Assembly: GCA_034723595.1 (NCBI GenBank)
Contig: JAYEPB010000027.1
Coordinates: 1 to 19,378, forward strand
Direction of reading: 5' to 3'
Length of the DNA: 19,378 nucleotides
Source: JAGLGH01 sp034723595
GTDB lineage: Archaea > Nanobdellota > Nanobdellia > Woesearchaeales > JAGLGH01
Numbering within the stretch: position 1 is the stretch's first letter; the number at the start of each line of letters is the position of its first letter. Position numbers and translations under genes: made by a program. Below are positions 1-5,592 of this stretch, in pieces. Below the pieces are notes generated by a model. The model was not told the DNA's origin, ran no database searches, and saw only the letters and a program-made list of their open reading frames with translations.

Positions 1-87
1 AAAGGGAAGAAGACGGAGAACATACTAATTGAGCTAAAAAGAAAAGTTTGGATATATAACAAAGTCAGAAAATATGGAAGAACCTAG
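1..87 (+). CDS. 3' end of an unidentified protein gene (partial)
   Basis: Frame 1 is open from the first base to a TAG at 85-87 and encodes 28 residues ending KVRKYGRT. The peptide is strongly basic and rich in Lys, Ile and Val, as expected for the C-terminus of a real protein. The gene starts outside the window. I do not recognise the family. A G-rich tract and a T8 run follow the stop directly, which fits a gene end. The open stretch is short, so chance is possible. Confidence 0.35.
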   Translation, partial: KGKKTENILIELKRKVWIYNKVRKYGRT

Positions 88-91
88 AACA

Positions 92-120
92 GGGGTGGGG
101 GGTGGGAAAAACTTTTTTTT
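92..120 (+). terminator. G-rich tract followed by a T8 run after the first gene
   Basis: G4-T-G6-T-G3 at 92-106 is followed by A5, C and T8 (107-120). Archaeal transcription commonly stops at T-rich tracts, and this one lies just after the TAG at 85-87 and before the tRNA. The G run is unusual in an AT-rich region and might form a G-quadruplex or stall the polymerase. The terminator role is inferred. Confidence 0.4.
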
Positions 121-173
121 ATTTATGAGACACAGCACATTTCTCTCGACATATATCCACCATCACGCATTAC

Positions 174-246
174 AGTCCCGTAGTGTAGTGGCCAATCATC
201 TCGGACTCTGGATCCGGGGACCGCGGTTCGAATCCGCGCGGGACTA
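174..246 (+). tRNA. tRNA-Gln (CTG anticodon)
   Basis: This is a complete 73-nt cloverleaf. The acceptor strand AGTCCCG (174-180) pairs with CGGGACT (239-245), with discriminator A246. The anticodon stem TCGGA/TCCGG encloses the loop CTCTGGA, with anticodon CTG at 208-210. The T-arm contains GGTTCGAATCC. No CCA is encoded and no intron is present. A pyrimidine-rich stretch (247-262) follows and may end the transcript. Confidence 0.95.
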
Positions 247-338
247 TCCCTCTTCTCTCTCTTTCACAAAATGCGCAGGATTACACGAATAGATTAGAGT
301 CTGAAAAGACAAGAGTTATGATCCCAAAAAATCAGAAA

Positions 339-1094
339 TTAATTAACTTCAGCACTGCCCTTTTTAATAAGAACTTCAGCTATTGTCACAGGTACTTCTG
401 CTGTATCTCCTGGCTCAAATGGACCATGCACCTTCAACTTGGCATCAATGAATTTCTGTACTTGAGAAAGGAACTTCACATTTACTTTATCATTATCATT
501 GCCTTTCAGTGCTGCTGCTTGCTGCGCTTTTGCTGGCTTATCGTCTTTTGATTCTGTAACTTTGGTTTTTGTAATATTAGGACTTATGCTCTCATCACTT
601 TTGCACTGCTGCGCATCAGGCTTATCATCAGGTTTGCCTATTTTAGATACAATCTCTTTTGCTCTTGTATCATCTATCATGCTGCAAAGAAGCGTTGCCC
701 TATAAAGATTAAATACATCAACAATCTTAAAATACATCTCTTTCTCACCTTTGAGAAGCTTAGAAGGATCAATCATATCAGAATCTGTTTTTGATTTATT
801 TAGCGCAAGGTCTATAATCTTCCTCTCCCTGCGATCATAAATCTCACGCAGGACCTTAATTATATTAGTAATCTGCTGCAAAGTTTTTTTCTGCTCTTCT
901 TCAGAAAACAGCATCTGCCGCCCATGATCCATATGGAGCATACTCCGCTTCTTTGCAAGATATGACTTAACAGAGATGATAAAATCCTTGTCAAGCTCCT
1001 GTATATCTTCCCTGTTCTTTTCCCTCCTCATAAGTGCGTACAGAGTTTCATATGTGATTGTTATTTCTTTGTCATCCCCCCTCATTTTTATCAT
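339..1094 (-). CDS. gins51: DNA replication complex GINS subunit, Gins51 type
   Basis: Probable archaeal Gins51 (Sld5/Psf1-like), a part of the GINS complex that joins MCM to form the replicative helicase. The N-terminal helical A-domain contains TYETLYALMRREKNREDIQ, and a later REIYDRRERKIIDLAL stretch is typical of the family. A charged linker follows. The C-terminal small B-domain contains KVHGPFEPGDTAEVP and IAEVLIKKGSAEV. The A-then-B order is what distinguishes Gins51 from Gins23. I chose the ATG at 1094 because the TATA box at 1114-1123 lies ~25 bp upstream, which implies a leaderless mRNA; the next in-frame ATG is at 1085. An upstream extension to 1181 would run through the promoter. 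The gene diverges from the 1180 gene. Confidence 0.85.
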   Translation of the reverse strand: MIKMRGDDKEITITYETLYALMRREKNREDIQELDKDFIISVKSYLAKKRSMLHMDHGRQMLFSEEEQKKTLQQITNIIKVLREIYDRRERKIIDLALNKSKTDSDMIDPSKLLKGEKEMYFKIVDVFNLYRATLLCSMIDDTRAKEIVSKIGKPDDKPDAQQCKSDESISPNITKTKVTESKDDKPAKAQQAAALKGNDNDKVNVKFLSQVQKFIDAKLKVHGPFEPGDTAEVPVTIAEVLIKKGSAEVN

Positions 1095-1113
1095 TTTTTT
1101 GTAAGGTGAACTA

Positions 1114-1123
1114 ATATTTAAAT
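1114..1123 (-). promoter_or_regulatory. TATA box of gins51
   Basis: On the minus strand the site reads ATTTAAATAT, centred ~25 bp before the ATG at 1094. No Shine-Dalgarno-like sequence lies between the box and the start, so the transcript is probably leaderless. Confidence 0.6.
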
Positions 1124-1149
1124 CTTTTGGGGTTTTGATTTTCAAAAAG

Positions 1150-1159
1150 TTTAAATATA
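1150..1159 (+). promoter_or_regulatory. TATA box of the surface-protein gene
   Basis: TTTAAATATA, preceded by an A-rich BRE-like stretch, is centred ~25 bp before the ATG at 1180. This spacing decides that start over the in-frame ATGs at 1135 and 1165. It lies ~30 bp from the divergent gins51 box. Confidence 0.65.
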
Positions 1160-1179
1160 ACCTCATGCATAAGATTAGC

Positions 1180-1917
1180 ATGACTTTAGTAATCAGGATA
1201 ACTCCTCACAGAATTGAAAGAGCTATATTGCTTCTTATCATTTTATTCTTTATACTATCTTCAAACTATTATGCAAATAAATATTATGAGACTACAAGTG
1301 AAGATAATGGATATCTGGACAAGCTTTACAGCGGAACATTCTTTGCCAATATTCCAACTGAACTAGAGATTACAACTCCTGAGAACAATATATCTAATGA
1401 TACACTAAATGTTACTAATATCTCAAATATGAATGTCACAGAAGAAGTGCCAGAAGAGGAAGCCCCAGAAGAAGCAACAACTAATACTACAGATATAAAT
1501 ACGACAATTACTGAAGAAGATACAAACTGTACAGAGGCCGACTTTAAAGTAGTAAACTTTGATACTGAAAAAATAGAAGGCTCATGGAGAGAAGGAATAA
1601 TAGAATCAATTAATTTATCCTATTGCAATTTAGAAGATACGGAAAACTATATGATGGCTGAAATATATTTCTGGAATCAATTTGATGAAGAGGAAGGTGA
1701 TGTAAATAGAAGAAAAATAACCCCTTTTTATGAAACCCAAAAAACAATCTCACTTTTGCCAAAAGAAACATATATTAAAGAATATACTATTGATAAAAGT
1801 ATTTTAACGAATCCAAAATTTAGTTACAAAATAAACTATTATTATGTAGATAAAGATGGTGATAAAATAGACACAACTGCAATTAAGTCAATAAGTTCTA
1901 CCTATATAATCAAATAG
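1180..1917 (+). CDS. Membrane-anchored extracellular protein with sequon-rich stalk
   Basis: This is a 245-residue protein of unknown family. A short basic N-terminus is followed by one hydrophobic segment (about residues 13-28, ILLLIILFFILSS), either an uncleaved anchor or a signal peptide. Next comes a Thr/Asn/Glu-rich low-complexity stretch (about residues 65-120) holding eight N-X-S/T sequons. The C-terminal ~130 residues are rich in Tyr and beta-prone segments, compatible with one beta-sandwich domain. Two Cys residues in the outer part (in NCTEAD and LSYCNLED) could form a disulfide. This arrangement suggests an outward-facing stalked domain. The start follows from the TATA spacing. No enzymatic motif is visible, and the tRNA pair downstream gives no functional hint. 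Confidence 0.75.
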   Translation: MTLVIRITPHRIERAILLLIILFFILSSNYYANKYYETTSEDNGYLDKLYSGTFFANIPTELEITTPENNISNDTLNVTNISNMNVTEEVPEEEAPEEATTNTTDINTTITEEDTNCTEADFKVVNFDTEKIEGSWREGIIESINLSYCNLEDTENYMMAEIYFWNQFDEEEGDVNRRKITPFYETQKTISLLPKETYIKEYTIDKSILTNPKFSYKINYYYVDKDGDKIDTTAIKSISSTYIIK

Positions 1918-1949
1918 AAGTCATAATAGCCCATTCTCAACAACGAAAT

Positions 1950-1958
1950 CTTTATAAA
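1950..1958 (+). promoter_or_regulatory. TATA box of the tRNA-Asn/tRNA-Ile unit
   Basis: CTTTATAAA is centred ~29 bp before the first base of tRNA-Asn. The spacer between the two tRNAs (2057-2078) has no well-placed box of its own, so the pair is probably one transcript. Confidence 0.55.
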
Positions 1959-1983
1959 TCATATACCAACACTACAATCATAT

Positions 1984-2056
1984 GCCTCCGTAGCTCAGCA
2001 GGTAGAGCACAAGACTGTTAATCTTGGGGTCGCGGGTTCGAGTCCCTCCGGAGGCG
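1984..2056 (+). tRNA. tRNA-Asn (GTT anticodon)
   Basis: A complete 73-nt cloverleaf. Acceptor GCCTCCG (1984-1990) pairs with CGGAGGC (2049-2055), with discriminator G2056. Anticodon stem CAAGA/TCTTG encloses the loop CTGTTAA, with GTT at 2017-2019. The T-loop is GGTTCGAGTCC. There is no intron and no encoded CCA. Confidence 0.96.
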
Positions 2057-2078
2057 TTTGTAATTTATTAACATTAAC

Positions 2079-2194
2079 GGGCCCGTAGCTTAGCCTGGAT
2101 CATCCACTCCCCATGTGAAAATATGGGAAGTCGAGGGCATTAGAGTGCTCGACTGATAATCGAGTGGTCCGGAGTTCGAATCTCCGCGGGCCCA
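2079..2194 (+). tRNA. tRNA-Ile (GAT) with an intron in the D-loop
   Basis: Acceptor GGGCCCG (2079-2085) pairs with CGGGCCC (2187-2193), with discriminator A2194. Anticodon stem CTCGA/TCGAG (2148-2152, 2160-2164) encloses CTGATAA, with GAT at 2155-2157. The T-stem CGGAG/CTCCG encloses TTCGAAT. The gene is 116 nt long because ~42 nt are inserted after the GG (positions 18-19) of the D-loop. Removing 2099-2140 leaves a 74-nt tRNA with D-loop AGCCUGGUA and D-stem GCTT/GAGT, both normal for archaeal tRNA-Ile. All other parts are intact, so this is more likely a split gene than a pseudogene. Confidence 0.9.
2099..2140 (+). other. Probable tRNA intron (noncanonical, D-loop position ~19/20)
   Basis: A relaxed bulge-helix-bulge can be drawn. 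Exon GCCU (2093-2096) pairs with intron GGGC (2135-2138), the last pair being U-G. A 5' bulge GGA (2097-2099) and a 3' bulge AUU (2139-2141) flank this four-pair helix. Cutting after the second base of each bulge gives the listed borders, with about 1 nt of doubt on each side. Inside the intron, ACT and CCCAT (2106-2114) pair with ATGGG and AGT (2123-2131) across one mismatch, closing an 8-nt loop. Confidence 0.7.
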
Positions 2195-2223
2195 TCTTTT
2201 CTTTTGTTTTTTAATGGGTGCAG

Positions 2224-2433
2224 CTACTTCAAAAGTAACATTGCAGCTTCAAATTTTGGTCTAATTATTTCTTTATCTCCATTTAATTCATCAGCCAATT
2301 TTTCAGCATAATTAACTATAGGGACAAAATGAAATGGGAAAGGGTCATAGCCATATTTGCTGCTTGGTTTTTTGCATTCGTTCTCAACAAAATTTTTGAT
2401 ATATTTTATACCACCAGCCTGTGACTTGTGTAA
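2224..2433 (-). pseudogene. Remnant of a protein gene, possibly HD-domain
   Basis: The minus strand is open for 69 codons between a TGA (2434-2436) and a TAG (2224-2226) and has no usable start. The peptide reads like a conserved protein. It contains KYIKNFVENECKKPSSKYG and then HFVPIVNYAEKLADELNGDK, which resembles the N-terminal part of archaeal HD-domain phosphohydrolases. The expected LHD motif is missing because the reading breaks off at AAMLLLK-stop. I read it as a decayed fragment lacking its start and catalytic residues. It lies between the tRNA-Ile and a hairpin element, a place where inserted DNA often decays. The family assignment is tentative. Confidence 0.4.
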
Positions 2434-2516
2434 TCAAGTGGTATTAAATATGCTTAATAGGGAGTGACCCGAGGCGAAGCCGAGCATGCCACCAGTGTTT
2501 CACTGGTGGTGGTCAC
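2411..2516. repeat. GC-rich multi-hairpin element
   Basis: Four pairings are visible. CCACCAGTG-TTT-CACTGGTGG (2489-2509) is a perfect 9-bp hairpin. GGC-GAA-GCC (2473-2481) is a small hairpin. GTGACC (2464-2469) pairs with GGTCAC (2511-2516) and encloses both, giving a three-way junction. ACCACCAG (2410-2417) can also pair with CTGGTGGT (2503-2510). The 2461-2520 core is far more GC-rich than its surroundings. It could be a structured RNA, the 3' end of the yggS transcript, or a REP/MITE-like mobile repeat. The rest of 2195-2550 holds a T-rich stretch after the tRNA (2197-2213) and the gene remnant. Confidence 0.5.
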
Positions 2517-2550
2517 GGACTTTTGACACCATAAAACTTTTGATTAAAAT

Positions 2551-3210
2551 TTATCTGAACAACACAGTTCCTACTCTGACCATATTGCTGCCTTCTTCAA
2601 CAGCCTTAATATAATCATTGCTCATGCCCATTGAAAGTATTGAAATATTGTATCTACTTCTTAATGAATCAAATATTTCCTTCATTTTCCTGAAATATGG
2701 TCTAACCAATTCATGCCCGCAGAAAGGAGCCATGCCCATTATGCCAATCACTTTTATATTCCTTAATTCCATCTGTTTAAGCTTGGCAAAAAACATATGA
2801 ATTGCTGATGGCTCTATGCCAGACTTCTGATTTTCTTTTGAGATATTAATCTGTATCAGAATATCAATTCTCTTATTGATTTTTCCTGCCTCTTTGTCTA
2901 TTAGACTTACAAGCTTTAGCGAATCAACACTCTGAATTACATCAAATAATCTGACTGCTTTTTTTACCTTATTGGACTGTAGATGCCCAATCATATGCCA
3001 TCTCAATCCATCATAAATCTCGTTAAGAACAAGAATCTTCTGCTCAGCATCCTGTACATGATTCTCACCAAACACTTTTTGGCCAAGAGATGCAAGTTGC
3101 TTTATTATTTCTGCATCTACTGATTTTGTCACAGCAATAAGTTCTGCTTTTCCATCTATCATTCTAAGAACCTTGCAAAGGTTTGTCTCAAGCGTTTTTA
3201 TATCTGCCAT
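2551..3210 (-). CDS. YggS/PROSC-family PLP homeostasis protein
   Basis: A 219-residue pyridoxal-phosphate binding protein of the YggS/PLPBP family, a cytosolic alanine-racemase-like TIM barrel that carries PLP and buffers its level but has no known enzymatic activity. Family motifs appear in order: AVTKSVD with the PLP lysine K29, FGENHVQDA, WHMIGHLQSNK, a KSGI stretch, GIMGMAPF, and the phosphate-binding C-terminal LSMGMSNDYIKAVEEGSNM with MVRVGTVLF. Length is normal. Its ATG overlaps the stop of the DUF167 gene by one base (TAATG), so translation is probably coupled. Confidence 0.93.
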   Translation of the reverse strand: MADIKTLETNLCKVLRMIDGKAELIAVTKSVDAEIIKQLASLGQKVFGENHVQDAEQKILVLNEIYDGLRWHMIGHLQSNKVKKAVRLFDVIQSVDSLKLVSLIDKEAGKINKRIDILIQINISKENQKSGIEPSAIHMFFAKLKQMELRNIKVIGIMGMAPFCGHELVRPYFRKMKEIFDSLRSRYNISILSMGMSNDYIKAVEEGSNMVRVGTVLFR

Positions 3211-3467
3211 TAGCCTATCCTAAGGGTTTTTCTCCTTATTTTCATGCCAGATATAATCCTGACATCTTTTTTAAGAAGTTTTGTGAAATATTTAATAATC
3301 TCCTTATTAGCTGCGCCTTTCTCTGGATGAGCTTTGACATCAATACGATATGTCTGATTATCACTGTCAAAAGCTTTGATTTCAGTTTTAGAAGAATTTG
3401 GTTTTACTATGATATCAATTGTTTCCTTGCCAGTTAAGCACATCCATTTTTTTACAGCTGTTGCCAT
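3210..3467 (-). CDS. DUF167 (UPF0235, YggU-like) protein
   Basis: An 85-residue small alpha/beta protein of the DUF167/YggU family. The typical KPNSSKTEI stretch is near residue 22, followed by RIDVKAHPEKGAANKEII and the C-terminal KDVRIISGMKIRRKTLRI. The function of the family is not established. It is the first gene of a two-gene unit with yggS; the TAA and the next ATG share an A. The start at 3467 is supported by a TATA box centred ~29 bp upstream. The yggS-yggU neighbourhood is also known in bacteria. Confidence 0.9.
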   Translation of the reverse strand: MATAVKKWMCLTGKETIDIIVKPNSSKTEIKAFDSDNQTYRIDVKAHPEKGAANKEIIKYFTKLLKKDVRIISGMKIRRKTLRIG

Positions 3468-3490
3468 CTTTCAATAAATAGAGAGTTTAG

Positions 3491-3503
3491 GTATATATAT
3501 TTT
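3491..3503 (-). promoter_or_regulatory. TATA box of the DUF167-yggS unit
   Basis: On the minus strand the site reads AAAATATATATAC, centred ~29 bp before the ATG at 3467. The predicted mRNA has almost no leader. Confidence 0.55.
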
Positions 3504-3600
3504 TGCACAGATATGTAAAATTACAAAAATCGAAAGATTTAGATAGTCATTCAGATTTTTATTTTTACAAAGATGAAATATTTTTGGAGGAAAATCAAAG

Positions 3601-4404
3601 ATGCACCACAATCAAGGATTAGAATTAGCAGTTATCAAAGAGATTAATACTTGGAAGATTCAAATGATAGATGAAGATTATTTAAACATAGCACAATCTT
3701 TGCTGTATGATTTTGGAATTAGAGTAGCTAGAAAACTTTATACAGAAGCTCAAGATATCCTTTATGCACAGGATACTCTTACAGGTATAGATTTCATTAC
3801 ACTCTCATTTCGAGAAGCAACTAAAGAGTTCACAAGAGAATATCTCAGCTCGCAACTTAAAAGAAATAATTTTAATTCTCTGAACACAGCAAAAGCAAGT
3901 GGTTTGACATATAATAAATTTAGATATCAGTTGACAAAATTTGGAATTAATATACAAAAAATTAAAAAATCTTCTCAAAAAATAAATTATGACATAACAT
4001 TAAGTAATATATTTAACCCTGTTGAAGCAGTTGATGAAATTATGAATTATTATAAAAAATCCAATAAAAAATGCCTTAAAAGTTTGATATCACATAATAA
4101 AAAGAAAGTTGGGAATAAATTATTAGAAATTGTAAATAAAGAAATCTTTGACTTTGACCAGAACTTTCATTATAATCAACCTAACCAAAACCATTTGCAA
4201 GGGTTATATTTTCAAAATGATTATTTAGACTTAAATCTTAAAGATGCTAATAAAAAATTCAAAAAGGATTATTTTAGACAGATAACAAAGAAACATTATG
4301 ATTTAAATTTAAAATTAGAAACAGAAGCACAAAGTGCAAAGTATGACCAAGAGGAGATATTCCTTATGGGACCTGAACTAAAACTTAACTTTGTACTTTC
4401 CTAG
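3601..4404 (+). CDS. Fis-type helix-turn-helix protein
   Basis: A 267-residue putative DNA-binding regulator. Residues ~74-122 resemble the Fis/NtrC C-terminal HTH: a leading helix FREATKEFTREYLSSQLKR, then NTAKASGLTYNKFRYQLTKF, which fits the two-helix HTH followed by the typical KFGI ending. The N-terminal ~70 residues are helical. The C-terminal half is Lys/Asn/Asp-rich and I cannot assign it. No sigma-54 AAA+ domain is present, so it is not an NtrC-type activator. The start is supported by GGAGG at 3585-3589, 11 nt before the ATG, an exception in a window dominated by leaderless starts. It is followed by a hairpin and T-rich terminator region. Confidence 0.65.
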   Translation: MHHNQGLELAVIKEINTWKIQMIDEDYLNIAQSLLYDFGIRVARKLYTEAQDILYAQDTLTGIDFITLSFREATKEFTREYLSSQLKRNNFNSLNTAKASGLTYNKFRYQLTKFGINIQKIKKSSQKINYDITLSNIFNPVEAVDEIMNYYKKSNKKCLKSLISHNKKKVGNKLLEIVNKEIFDFDQNFHYNQPNQNHLQGLYFQNDYLDLNLKDANKKFKKDYFRQITKKHYDLNLKLETEAQSAKYDQEEIFLMGPELKLNFVLS

Positions 4405-4420
4405 TAAAAATAAGACAGAA

Positions 4421-4493
4421 ATTATAGAGTTTACAGGAACAGGTGTTCTCTTTTTCAGGTAAACTATAGAATTCACTTAACTTTTTCTTTTTT
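4421..4493 (+). terminator. Nested hairpin and T-rich tracts after the HTH gene
   Basis: GTTTAC (4429-4434) pairs with GTAAAC (4459-4464) and encloses GAAC/GTTC (4437-4440 and 4445-4448). T-rich tracts lie at 4451-4455 and 4482-4493. The element sits just after the TAG at 4402-4404 and before the next promoter. Confidence 0.45.
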
Positions 4494-4512
4494 CATTCAC
4501 TCTATGCCGATA

Positions 4513-4523
4513 ATTTTATATAT
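4513..4523 (+). promoter_or_regulatory. TATA box of the small membrane protein/SpoIIM unit
   Basis: ATTTTATATAT is centred ~28 bp before the ATG at 4546. If it is used, the upstream in-frame ATG at 4504 cannot be the start. Confidence 0.45.
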
Positions 4524-4545
4524 CCCAGATATTTTATTCCACAAA

Positions 4546-4728
4546 ATGGTAATAAATTGGATAATTATTATAGTAGTGTTGGTATATGGCTTTTTCCTTG
4601 CAAGATATTTCTTTTATTTCCATAATATGCTTCCAAAGCAATATGGTCTGTTCAAGAAAAGCCTAATAAGCCATGTTGTGCTGATAGCGATTATAATCTT
4701 AATGATTATCATTATTAAAAATATGTAG
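4546..4728 (+). CDS. Small two-helix membrane protein
   Basis: A 60-residue protein with two hydrophobic helices (about residues 3-22 and 42-58) joined by a short basic loop containing PKQYGLFKK. I recognise no family. The start at 4546 is chosen from the TATA box at 4513-4523; the in-frame ATG at 4504 would add 14 residues (MPIILYIPDILFHK). It ends 13 bp before the SpoIIM-family gene, so the two are probably co-transcribed and may act together in the membrane. Confidence 0.6.
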   Translation: MVINWIIIIVVLVYGFFLARYFFYFHNMLPKQYGLFKKSLISHVVLIAIIILMIIIIKNM

Positions 4729-4741
4729 ATTGTGAACTAAA

Positions 4742-5590
4742 ATGCTTGAATCATTGATGACTCCATTTACGGCAAAGAAAAGGCCTTGGGAAATGTTTTT
4801 TATAGGATTATTCTATTATTGTGTAGCGTGCGTTCTAAGCATCTGGGTATTCAGAGAATATGCCAGCATAGTGGTTCTCTTATTGACAATAATCGCCATA
4901 GTTCCTCTTATCTATCGGACTATAATCCTTGAAGAAAGAACAGCAATAGAACCAGGACCATATCTTTCAGTGCTTATTGGTCATCTCAAATATTTTTCAT
5001 CTGTTATGTATCTTTTTGGAGGTATTGTCCTGGCTTGCGCATTATGGTATGTCTTTGCTCCAGCCAGTATGGTTCAAGATTTATTCGCAGCTCAGATCAA
5101 GACTATAGCAGGAATAAGTATAACAGGGCATGCGACAAATTCCCTCAGTCTATTCATAAAGATATTTTATAATAATATCAAAGTCCTCATATTCTGCATA
5201 ATCTTCTCTTGCATATATGGTTCTGGGGCAATCTTCATCCTGACATGGAACGCTTCAGTGATTGGTGCTGCGATAGGCTATTATATTAGGACAAAGCTTG
5301 CAGTTATTTCATCATATACAGGGTGGGATTATATGGTCAGTTATTTTGGCACATTTTCTATAGGGTTATTGAAATATGTTATCCATGGCATACCTGAGAT
5401 TCTTGCATATTTTATTGGAGGGCTTGCTGGAGGCATAATCTCTGTGGGGATAATGAAGAAAGAATTTATTTCATCTAGGAAGTTCCCAAATCTCCTTTGG
5501 GATGCATCAAATTTAATCATCATAGCAATAGTTATAACATTTATTGCAGCAATATTGGAAGTCTATGTCACACCAATGGTATTTAGATAA
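4742..5590 (+). CDS. SpoIIM-family (DUF95) integral membrane protein
   Basis: A 282-residue polytopic membrane protein of the stage II sporulation protein M / DUF95 family. Several hydrophobic segments span about residues 17-57, 85-108, 140-185, 198-235 and 254-276. Family hallmarks are NNIKVLIFCIIFSCIYGSGA, ASVIGAAIGYYI, and the C-terminal HGIPEILAYFIGGLAGG. In bacteria SpoIIM helps membrane remodelling during engulfment; the role in archaea is not known, and no sporulation is implied. It follows a small membrane protein by 13 bp. Its stop lies 2 bp from the stop of the convergent RPA-like gene. Confidence 0.85.
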   Translation: MLESLMTPFTAKKRPWEMFFIGLFYYCVACVLSIWVFREYASIVVLLLTIIAIVPLIYRTIILEERTAIEPGPYLSVLIGHLKYFSSVMYLFGGIVLACALWYVFAPASMVQDLFAAQIKTIAGISITGHATNSLSLFIKIFYNNIKVLIFCIIFSCIYGSGAIFILTWNASVIGAAIGYYIRTKLAVISSYTGWDYMVSYFGTFSIGLLKYVIHGIPEILAYFIGGLAGGIISVGIMKKEFISSRKFPNLLWDASNLIIIAIVITFIAAILEVYVTPMVFR

Positions 5591-5592
5591 AA

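Noticed and set aside
1135..1179. Longer N-terminus for the surface protein gene from the ATG at 1135
   Set aside because: The TATA box (1150-1159) lies inside this extension, and the spacing points to the ATG at 1180.
1095..1181. Longer N-terminus for gins51 up to 1181
   Set aside because: The extension contains both promoter boxes, and family similarity begins only after the ATG at 1085.
2079..2194. tRNA-Ile as a pseudogene disrupted by an insertion
   Set aside because: All stems outside the insert are perfect, and the insert has a plausible splice structure that restores a normal D-loop.
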